This document shows, one piece after another, positions 55,515 through 64,000 of a DNA stretch of 64,000 nt; position 1 is the first letter of the stretch; each line of letters opens with the position of its first letter. Made by a program: the position numbers and the translations under genes. Origin of the DNA: Chrysogorgia sp. JL179-B06 (taxonomy: Eukaryota > Cnidaria > Anthozoa > Scleralcyonacea > Chrysogorgiidae); contig JAYKKM010000428.1 in assembly GCA_035772405.1 (NCBI GenBank), forward strand, positions 3,138,501-3,202,500, in the 5' to 3' direction. The notes below the pieces were generated by a model, which was given only the letters and a program-made list of their open reading frames with translations, did not search any database and was not told the origin of the DNA.

Positions 55515-57856
55515 GGGATAAGTTGTCGGGTTGCAGAGCCGTAACAAGTTGTTGGAACAAGCCGTATTAGGCTTGTTGACTACAAGCAATTTCAGACGTG
55601 TTGGAACAACTTGTAACAAGCCTGATGAAGTCGTCAATGTTGTTACAAATATGGGACAACAAGTCTGTTGCAGGTTGTTTTCAACAAGTCTGGATCAAGC
55701 TCTCAGACAACTTGTGACACAGCTGGAACAACAAGCAAGATACAGCTTGTCCTAACAAATTGAAATAGACTTGAACCTGTTCGAACAAGTTTGTAATCAT
55801 GGATGGCGTGGATTATGAAGAAGAGGAAACTTAAAGTTAACGGCAGTGCTCATCTTTGGACTTTTATTTTTGCTGCTGTTTTCACGAAGCTCTTCGGTTA
55901 ACATATTTGTGAAACAGATACTGTTAACGTAAACATTGATAGATTTATACTATTCGTAAAATTTGGCAGAGAAACCACAATTATATACATAGATATTGTG
56001 AAAGGCAAAATGTTTGCACTTCGTCTTGGGCTTTGCCTTTGGTCATTGTTTTGCGAAGCGAAGAGACCTATCCGTAGAGGTCTATGGCTCAATGTTTTAA
56101 AGAGGTACGGTAATTTGTTTTTTATTCTAGTTATTATTTCCACTTTGGATCTCAATCTCGCATGTTCTCAACACATTTTTTTTCTGATAGTGTGGGTAAT
56201 GTCATTTTCAACATTAACATTCTGTAATTGTAGTCTGTATACTTATTGTGTCACTTATTCAGTGATTACTGTACTTGTTTTTGTCCACCCTCTAGTATTA
56301 TTTTTTAAATGATGATAACTTTCTTTCCTTTCATAATTCCGAAGACAAAAAGATAAACAAATGGTTTATAATGCAGTTATAATATAAAAGGTCTTAAATT
56401 TAATCAGCAATTACTACTAAAACAGTTAAATTTACAAATATTTAAATGCAAACTCTTTCGTTTTGCTTTTGTAATGCATTTACCAATATTTTGTTGTGGC
56501 ATTAATCCAGTCTTGCACAAACATCTTTGCACTGGGACAGTCAAAAGCAAGGCATGCTCTTGGTCAAACACTTGGTGCAGATTTATTTTAATTTCAATGT
56601 TTAGTTTAGACAGCAATATACCTTCACTCTTGTGGCACTGACATATATACTCGTATACTATAATTATTTACATTCTATACAATCTGTATATTTTAAATAT
56701 TTTCTGAAAAAGACAGACTAAATGACCATGCAAGAAGAAGATTAATAAACAGTATTGTCCATCATTGCCATGTATGAATGATAGTATTAGTGTATGAGGT
56801 AGCTCAATTTGTAAAGGACAGCATGTGAATTTTTACCCTGTGAGCAGAGCCTTCTTTTCCTTTGTTTCTTCCTTTGTTTCCCCTTGCTGGGTGGTAGACT
56901 TCTTTTCCTTTGTTTCTTCCTTTGTTTCCCCTTGCTGGGTGGGAGACTTATTTTCCTTTGTTCCCACCCAGCAAGGGGAAACAAAGGAAGAAACAAAGGA
57001 AAAGAAGGCTCTGCTCACAGGGTAGTGAATTTTATGATGACAAATTTACTGTATTTTATATGACAGCTTTATTGAGTGTGATTTCTCTAAAAACTGCTGG
57101 TACTGTAGTGTGTATTTCTTCGATAAATTTGCATACACTTGTCCAATGACGCAACAAACTTTAATTTTCTTCATGCAATCATGATCAGATCATCCAAATG
57201 ACAATTTCAATATTCATATTTCTGCCCAGATCTGCAAAAATGTCAAGTCAAATAATAACTTACAGTATTAGTATGCATGCATTTTGAGGCATTAAATAAT
57301 TATGATATATAAAATAATTATGTTATAGCTACCTTTTTCGTGAATATTTTGTTGTAATGAAGATTTCTCATATTATAAATATTTGATCTTTTTGCGTTGT
57401 ATTTATTGTTGTGAACGTTTTGTAAACAGCCACGCGGGACAAACAGTCACGCGTCTCTCGCGGGTTTACACGCAACATCGCCATGTTTGTAACAACGTTG
57501 TTGGTACAGATTTGTTACGGCTTGAATTCAACAACCTTGTACCAAGTTGTTTGGTTTCTGTTAGAACTTTGTTGGTGCAGACTTGTAACAATATGATATC
57601 GACGGACTTGCTGCAGCTCGGGCTCAACAACCTTGTACCACTGAATTCTTCTGGGTCCTGTTACAACCTTGTTGACAACAACCTTGTTACGGCATTGATC
57701 GAACAACCTTGTTACAGTCTGCCAACAACTTGTTACAGACTTGTCAGGACAACTGGGAACAAGCAGTGCGAACACAACCTGATATCGGCTTGACGGAACA
57801 GTATTGTAACAACATTGTTGCGGGTTTGTAACAAGTTGTGCGTTTTTACGTGTGTA
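55515..57856. mobile_element. 2.3-kb element with ACAAG/CTTGT hairpin ends (copy 2)
   Basis: Same design as 27856-30222. Subterminal regions of palindromic words such as AACAAGTTGTTGG, ACAACCTTGTTAC and GGCTTGTTGAC lie at 55530-55790 and 57485-57840, and the right end reads CGTTTTTACGTGTGTAG. The interior shares TGCTGCTGTTTTCACGAA. The left outer end is not clear. Interior frames (for example 55998-56312) show no domain. It contains a nested MITE at 56834. Confidence 0.65.
56834..57024. mobile_element. 191-bp palindromic MITE with 9-bp target duplication (Mutator-like)
   Basis: TACCCTGTGAGCAGAGCC at the left and GGCTCTGCTCACAGGGTA at the right are exact inverses; the arms continue with CTTCTTTTCCTTTGTTTC. 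GTGAATTTT flanks both sides (56825-56833 and 57025-57033). A 9-bp duplication fits Mutator-like transposition. The left arm has an internal tandem duplication of about 55 bases, so the hairpin is lopsided. Confidence 0.9.
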
Positions 57857-58911
57857 GGCGTTAACTCGGATAGCCTGCGAGCCGGCTCTCTGCGGGCTTG
57901 TGGGGTATGGGTATGTATAGCCCCCAATGGGCATGTTAGACAGTTGGAATTGGAAAACATGCTCATGCACTTGTCTTTTATTAAATAAGATAATTTTTAA
58001 GTTTTTCTATTTATTAATATACATGTATGGAGAACCTAGATTTGGACAACATTTACTGCATATGGTATTTTACTGTCAATTATTAAACTGAAGTGAAAAC
58101 AGTATTATTGTGACATTTTGTGTACGTATATTCTAGTTAATTTCAGTTGCTGTTTATATACTGTTTTGATAGTGTTCACAATTTTCATTTTTTTAAATTT
58201 GTCTCGAGATGCATCACCTTGACTATAAGGTGCATGAATAGTTTTACTAGGATCATGCAACAAAAGTAGGACCTGGATTCTTTTCAATGTCTCTACTAAC
58301 ATTGAACTTGCAGTATTATTCACTGTGGTTTAAGTTCATGTAAGTCTTCTTGCTCTTTTTATTTATATTTTTAGAAAGAAATACAGAAGTTTTCGGTCCA
58401 GCTGTTTGTTTTCTATGTCGTTTTGATTTTTCATGTAAACCCTTTGGTTTTTTAATTTTATTACTTGGGGTAAATACCTTACTTGATTGCTCAGCAACCT
58501 TTTAATTTCCGTTCATGGCTAAATGCATAAACTAGACGATGGATATGAGAAGACCTGGGTACATTTCTTTTAATGTGTTTTCGAAGCTGTTTACGCAATT
58601 TTCTACTTTTATTCAAAAGGTGAGAGTTTTTTAGCTGGGATCCTGCTAGGTTCTCGATCACGTAGTAAACTTTCTAGACGTCACTTTCGACCTTCGCAAT
58701 GGAAAACACAAACCTTTTAGGAAGCCCAATGACGATCCATTATACATAAACATGCAATCAAACTTTGAAACAATTACCAACATCTATAAATAAACGCATT
58801 TCGCTTCTTTCATCAGACAACACAACATTCGAAGAATCTGCACCACTATACCAAGAAGCATTAAGACACAGCAATTTTAACCAAAATCTAAGTTAAAAAA
58901 GCCTGGTATCC
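57857..58911. other. Stretch without a recognised gene
   Basis: TAGCCTGCGAGCCGGCTCTC at about 57879 resembles the Mutator-like terminus above, but no partner end is found. The rest is AT-rich. Confidence 0.45.
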
Positions 58912-59074
58912 ATATAGCCGTATTAGCCGGCGACATACCTGCGGTACTTCTACGTCCAAGCCACCGCAGTCGTCGCCGGTAGAGTTGAGCGCGGTACCTG
59001 CGTCTCGTCGGCGCGTGTGCGGCGGTGATTGCTTCGCGGGTGACGAATTTTTTGGCTGTTTTTTTGCTTTCACA

Positions 59075-59277
59075 ATGGCTGCTATCAACAAACGATTGCT
59101 GCTGTATTGGCAACTTGGTCTTTTACTTTTTTATAAGAGACAACGTCAGAGAAGATATAAAAAAAAACGGAAGCATAAGTTTTGGGTCAGGGATATATTT
59201 CGTAGACGCCAGGAACTTGGGCAATATCACACTCTTTATCAGGAGCTGGAACTGCAAGATCGAGAATACTTTTACAG
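59075..59277 (+). pseudogene. HARBI1-like transposase, exon 1 only
   Basis: [20 protein letters not shown] starts a frame that goes on with [20 protein letters not shown] and [18 protein letters not shown], then a GTAGGT splice donor at 59278. The WVR.IF..R...G.Y..L..EL...D.E.F(F/Y)R pattern is the common start of PIF/Harbinger transposases, just before the YFRM segment. The catalytic exons are not present in the next kilobases. Confidence 0.75.
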
Positions 59278-59404
59278 GTAGGTCAACTGTACAGTTGTTT
59301 TGCTTTTTCATCTTTCTACTGTTGTACCATGGGTAATTAAGACTGGATTGGTAACTAATGATCACATCGGTGTTTTTATTTTTTACAATACAGTATATTA
59401 ATTT

Positions 59405-59624
<220 letters not shown>

Positions 59625-59680
59625 AATAGAGAGCTTGTGTTAGTGTTTCGAGAGTGCTCGATACCATCGGTAGAGCAAAT

Positions 59681-59971
<291 letters not shown>

Positions 59972-60007
59972 AGAACAACGATTTTGTCGTGGTGATAAAT
60001 TTAAACG

Positions 60008-61388
60008 AAGCTTTGAAATACGTCGAAACCATGGTGAAATGGTAAATATAGTTCTTGCAAGAACTGTTCGAAATCACTACAAATATAATTATTATACACG
60101 ATAATATATGTATAATATATAATCACATTTACCAATGGCGTAATGTTGGAGCAAAGATAGGAAGGAGAAATGAGTTCTTAGAAGAACTATTTAAAGATAG
60201 AGAAATAAATAGGATTTTAAAATAAATGAGCACGATGCATTTCGGCAGACAACTTATCAAGTGCTACGTCTGCTAAAGAAAAACCATAAGATAGCATGTA
60301 TTTATAGTCAACAAAAAGTCCAGTTACGTCAGACGCAAAGGCATCATGACAGTGTTCCTAAAATAACGATGTTTTAAAAATGAATTCCTTCTGTCGGCAC
60401 AAGTCAGGATCTGACAACTTGATGTAAATAGATTCTAACACCTTCAATTGAAAGGGCGAACGACACTTGGCCAATATCCGGAAATTGGTGTCATTGTAAG
60501 AATTGGCGCATTGGGAATTGACAGGTGTCGGGAAATGGCAGAATCGCAGTTAAAGGGATTGTCTTTACGGCATTGTCTTTTTGGCTGTTGGCGTAATGGA
60601 ACAGTTTTTCGGCGTATGTTAGTAGGAACGTGTTGTTTCATTCTTTCACCTAACCTTTGAGAAGTTCTTCCTACGTAGCGAGAACCACACTCGCATTTAA
60701 ATTCGTAAATTACAGAGCTTGATGAAAAAGCAGGTAAAACTTCTTTCGGAGTAGGCGGCAAAATTGTCCTACTTGAGAAAATGCATCTTAATTGGCTAGT
60801 GTCGAGAAGAAAGTATTTTCTATAGTAACCTTCAGTTGTTTCTCAAATTGTTCGGAGATTTTACCAATCCACGGTAATTTTAAGTAGACTGGGCATTTGT
60901 TAGGTCCATACATAGGTTCTCGATTAGGAAGAGACATGAATATTTTATCGAGCAATCGGCCTGGGTATCCATTTGTTAAGAAAATGGTTTTTAATTCACT
61001 GAGATCTTGTTCCAAAAACTTATCCGAAGATAACTTGCGTGTTCTGTCAATTAAACATTTCACCAATGAGATCTTTTGTTTTGTTGAGCTAAAAGAATCA
61101 AAACGTGTGTAAAGGCCTGTAAATGTAGATTTCCGATAAATGCTTGTAAGGAAACAATTATCGTCTTTGTGAACTAACACATCCAAGAAAGCTAATTTGT
61201 TATTATTTTCAAATTCATGTGTAAATTTTAAAGACGGATGAAGCGAATTTAATATATGCAGGAAAGAGAGAGCTGTTTCTTTGTCATTGAATAAAGTGAA
61301 TGTGTCATCTACATATCGTTTGTACGAACAGTTCTTGCAATAACTATATTTACCATTTCACCATGGTTTCGACGTATTTCAATGCTTT

Positions 61389-61392
<4 letters not shown>
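60008..61392 (-). mobile_element. Penelope-like element, 5'-truncated, with inverted ends
   Basis: 60018-60080 (TTGAAATACGTCGAAACCAT, GGTGAAATGGTAAATATAGT, TGCAAGAACTGTTCG) is repeated inverted at 61325-61384. Between lie RT and GIY-YIG coding remains on the minus strand. A TA array borders each side. Confidence 0.8.
60444..61330 (-). pseudogene. Penelope-like RT C-terminal part and GIY-YIG endonuclease
   Basis: From the RT side: KRYVDDTFTLFN (YVDD, about 61325-61290), LAFLDVLVHKDDNCFLTSIY (from 61186), RKSTFTGLYTRFDSFSSTKQ, LTNGYPGRLLDKI and PWIGKISEQFEKQL. Then, after a shift, SSSVIYEFKCECGSRYVGRT (the GIY-YIG-type nuclease start), SQRLGERMKQHVP and a C-terminus ending at 60444. The 61186-60788 frame is open for 133 codons and the 60761-60444 frame for 106. 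GIY-YIG nucleases nick the target for RT priming. Different subfamily from the copy at 17569-18660. Confidence 0.9.
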
Positions 61393-61393
<1 letters not shown>

Positions 61394-61466
<73 letters not shown>

Positions 61467-61584
61467 TATTATTAATTATTATTAATTAATTATTATTATT
61501 AATTAATTATTATTAATTATTTATTATTATTTATATATATTTATTATTATTTATTATATTATAATAATTTAATAAATAAATAAT
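61394..61584. repeat. (TA)n and (TTA/TTAT)n low-complexity
   Basis: A TA array to about 61461 followed by TTATTATTAATTA-type sequence to 61584, then another short TA array at 61592-61619. Confidence 0.9.
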
Positions 61585-61588
61585 TTAC

Positions 61589-61619
<31 letters not shown>

Positions 61620-61629
61620 CATTATATAT

Positions 61630-62124
61630 CTTTATTTTCATTACACATGACCTATTTTCAACATGGTCTCCATTCAATCCATCAGTCTCTTGACTCTCTT
61701 CTGGATTGTCATCTGAAAGATGGACTACATCTGATCCAATATCATTCACCTCTCTCATTAGTGGCATGTGAGGTTTCCTTTGATTTATATTTGTAGTACT
61801 GCATCTATGTTTAATGTGATTAATCAGCCACCTTAGATACTCGTAGTCCTCTCTGATCTGCGGAATATCATCGCGCCCAGCTCCAGATCTACCCCTTATA
61901 CCTTTAATGTACTTTGAAAATCCAGTTCTAATGTTTTTGTAACGATTCTGGGCCTCCACAACGTCAATACCAAGTTTCAAGCTGACCTCCTTCCACGCGT
62001 TCTTCTTCACTCTCTGATCTTTGTAATCTTTAATACCTTTGTCATAAATTACTCTATAATTTCGGATACAGTCCATAAGTGTCTCGTTATCAACTACGGT
62101 GGAATCGTTGCTATTCGCCGCCAT
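61630..62124 (-). CDS. MADF-domain protein, accessory gene of a Harbinger-like element
   Basis: An open frame of about 165 plausible codons from MAANSNDSTVVDNETLMDCI. The MADF (Myb/SANT-like) DNA-binding domain occupies residues about 14-106: LMDCIRNYRVIYDKGIKDYK, KKNAWKEVSLKLGIDVVEAQ, RYKNIRTGFSKYIKGIRGRS and YEYLRWLINHIKHR. An acidic tail follows (DIGSDVVHLSDDNPEESQET). The frame then runs into a TA array (YIYIYIF), so the original stop or a splice site was lost there. In Harbinger elements a protein like this binds the ends and partners the transposase. It could instead be a host MADF gene, but the position inside the right end of the element argues otherwise. Confidence 0.7.
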
Positions 62125-62436
62125 CTTGAATAATGAGACACGTATTTCCTGAGTTTCGATTGGCTTACAATGGTCATATGATCTTGAAGAGACGGCGGCA
62201 TCGCCACCATGTCGCCGTCAGATGTTTCCATAAAATTTTATAAGGTCGGCGGTGCCGCAGAAAGGTTGAAAGTTGAACCAAGTTCAACTTTTCCAGTGCC
62301 GCCGGTGATGTGACTGCGGCAGTCGGCGGTAGCCGGCGCAGTGTGTTTTCATTAAAAATCTCTTTCCGCAGCAAGATCGCAGAGTAAGTCGCCGGCATAT
62401 CGCCGGCTGTTACGGCACTAAGCAAATAAGCACTTA

Positions 62437-62937
62437 TTTGACCAATCAACACTAGCTACGATCATTAACACTTTAGTCATGAGCAAAATCAATTATTGCT
62501 CATCAATTTGGTCTAATACATCTGAAGAAAACATCAAGAAAATCCAGCTAATTCAGAACTTTGCAGCTAGACTGATTTCAGGGAATGCCAAATATGATCA
62601 TATATCCCCTGTACTGAAGGAATTAGGCTGGCTACCAATAAAAGAGCATTTACAATTTAGAGATGCTATTTTAACTTACAAATGCATAAACAATCAAGCA
62701 CCTCCGTACCTATGCCACAAGTTCACAAAAAGAAACCAAGTTCACGATCGCGCTACCAGAAACCATAATGATCTTGATATCCCAAAGTACCGAACTGTGA
62801 CTGGTCAAAGAACATTTAAATACAGAGGAACGAAAATATGGAATGCACTAGACGGACAATTAAAATCTACCGGTGACTTAAACCATTTTAAATCAAAATT
62901 AAAATTAGGCCTTTTAGAAGGAAAAATAAGTTTTTAA
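62437..62937 (+). pseudogene. CR1/L2-type LINE C-terminus, 5'-truncated
   Basis: Open from about 62437 to 62937: LATIINTLVMSKINYCSSIW, IQLIQNFAARLISGNAKYDH, LKELGWLPIKEHLQFRDAIL, RTFKYRGTKIWNALDGQLKS. This is the part after the RT catalytic core. The 3' UTR reaches the (AAT)n tail at 63098-63116, so the 3' end is complete and only the 5' end was lost on insertion. Confidence 0.85.
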
Positions 62938-63097
62938 TCTAGTAGATTTGTGAACATTAGACAATTTTTAACGTATATTAGACTTGTTGAAAACTGTTAA
63001 CCCTATATAGGGTATTTGATCAATAGATAGATTACTTTAATATTGTAATAATTTTGTAAAGTGTCATTGAAAAGCCCGTTCCGGGAATGTCACTATT

Positions 63098-63116
63098 TTT
63101 AATAATAATAATAATA
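63098..63116 (+). repeat. (TAA)n tail of the LINE
   Basis: Five to six TAA/AAT units directly after the 3' UTR word GGGAATGTCACTATTTTT; short tandem tails like this end CR1/L2 elements. Confidence 0.75.
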
Positions 63117-63119
63117 TGG

Positions 63120-63830
63120 AAACCAGGCTGCCGGAACCTCACAACAAACACCACGCAGAAACCGACAACGGAATATTATTTGGTTTAATCCACCATACAG
63201 TAAAAATGTCAAAACAAACATAGGACGCAATTTCCTTAATCTTATATATATAGACAAGCATTTTCCACCAGAAAACAAACTACACAACATTTTCAATAGA
63301 AACACGCTAAAAGTCAGTTATAGTTGCATGAATAACGTCAAATCCTCAATCATGAGACACAATTCACACATACGTCAAAACGCAAATAGTTGTAACTGCA
63401 GAGACAAGAGTAAGTGCCCACTTCCTGGGCAGTGCTTGACAAACAACATAGTATACAAGGCAACAGTTTCCACAAATGACACAAACAGCACCAAACACTA
63501 CATAGGCATCACAGCAAGTAGTTTTAAAGAGCGATACAGAAACCACACTAAGTCATTCCAAAACTAATATATTTAAACGAAACAGAACTTTCGAAACATA
63601 TTTGGAGTTTAAAAGAAAAGAAACAAGATTTCAATATAACCTGGTCTATTTTGAAAAAAGCGGCTTCGTATTCGGGAGGATCAAAAAGATGCAATTTATG
63701 TTTGGAAGAAAAACTTTGTATAATGAAAGCAGACAAACATTTTCTACTCAACAAAAGATCAGAAATAATTTCGACATGCCGTCATAAAAACAAATTTAAA
63801 ATTAGCAACGCAAAAATGTGAGGAATGCAT
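63120..63830 (+). pseudogene. Penelope-like element C-terminus with GIY-YIG domain
   Basis: In several frames: NRQRNIIWFNPPYSKNVKTN, IDKHFPPENKLHNIFNRNTL, KVSYSCMNNVKSSIMRHN, a Cys cluster CNCRDKSKCPLPGQC, then NNIVYKATVSTNDTNSTKHY, IGITASSFKERYRNHTKSF (GIY-YIG), then NETELSKHIW and a C-terminal Cys pair. Two or three frameshifts. I place it with Penelope-like elements from the RT-linker and GIY-YIG order, though the RT core is outside the copy. A hammerhead candidate follows downstream. Confidence 0.75.
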
Positions 63831-63927
63831 GCATTGTTTCGGCACCGACGACACGCCCACGCGCCCACTACACCCAACTTTCGACCAAAGCTACTTAAGC
63901 GGCCATCAATATCGCGAAATTTTTCAT

Positions 63928-63966
63928 TCGCCTGAAGATCGCCTTGCGTGAAACTGACAGTTGCGG
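63928..63966 (+). ncRNA. Hammerhead ribozyme candidate with A at position 7
   Basis: Stem I TCGC (63928-63931) pairs with GCGG (63963-63966). The core CTGAAGA (63932-63938) is followed by stem II CGC-CTT-GCG, then GAAA (63950-63953), then CTG-A-CAG as a very short stem III, then TT as the cleavage site. Everything required is present except the usual U at the variable position 7. It lies about 100 bases after the GIY-YIG piece on the same strand, as expected for a pseudo-LTR. Confidence 0.55.
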
Positions 63967-64000
63967 CTTTTATCATTTTGAGGTAAGACCACTTTGACTA

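Overview
This is a eukaryotic, AT-rich metazoan window packed with transposon remains. I infer a marine invertebrate, most likely a cnidarian (anthozoan-like). The inference rests on the mix of mobile families (DIRS, BEL/Pao, Ty3/gypsy, Penelope-like elements with hammerhead motifs, CR1/L2-type LINEs, PIF/Harbinger, Tc1/mariner, many MITEs), an intronless alpha-1,3-fucosyltransferase gene, a decayed rhodopsin-type receptor and a large unnamed protein family that I associate from memory with cnidarians. There are no operons, no CRISPR and no bacterial-style genes. The species is not identified.

Layout. 1-2.2 kb: TA microsatellite and a long fold-back repeat. 2.2-14.6 kb: nested retroelements, mostly minus strand: a DIRS piece, a BEL/Pao pol piece present twice (5.41-6.50 and 9.73-10.91 kb) on either side of a 3.2-kb insert with GAGTAAA arrays, then a Ty3/gypsy pol split by an internally deleted LINE, and a second gypsy RNase H piece. 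15.7-18.9 kb: the one clearly intact host-like gene, a GT10 fucosyltransferase (16044-17195, minus), between Penelope-like fragments. 19-27 kb: Tc1 relic, Harbinger MITEs and a 3.96-kb PIF/Harbinger element with both of its genes damaged. 27.9-30.2 kb: a 2.4-kb element with ACAAG/CTTGT hairpin ends; a relative lies at 55.5-57.9 kb. 31-34.3 kb: a hammerhead-like motif, tRNA-like Pol III units and two 5'-truncated LINE reverse transcriptases, each fused to a (CTAT)n array. 34.9-39.5 kb: Tc1 relic, receptor relic, minisatellite, dispersed palindromic repeats. 40.4-45.5 kb: a decayed copy of a large uncharacterised protein family, lying inside what look like inverted terminal repeats; a second partial copy sits at 49.9-50.7 kb. 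45.9-49.7 kb: hAT-like termini and a LINE. 51.2-55.2 kb: a region bounded by 115-bp inverted repeats carrying hammerhead-like cores. 58.9-62.4 kb: a second PIF/Harbinger element with an intact MADF gene, invaded by a Penelope-like element and a ribozyme-bearing palindrome. 62.4-64.0 kb: a LINE tail, then a Penelope-like GIY-YIG piece followed by another hammerhead candidate.

The two observations I rate highest are (1) the uncharacterised protein family inside candidate terminal repeats at 40.4-45.5 kb, which could be an undescribed DNA transposon, and (2) several hammerhead ribozyme candidates with different core spellings. Most coding remains carry frameshifts, stops or deletions, so the transposon 'genes' are annotated as pseudogenes; boundaries are by eye and good to roughly 10-50 bases unless a target-site duplication fixes them.
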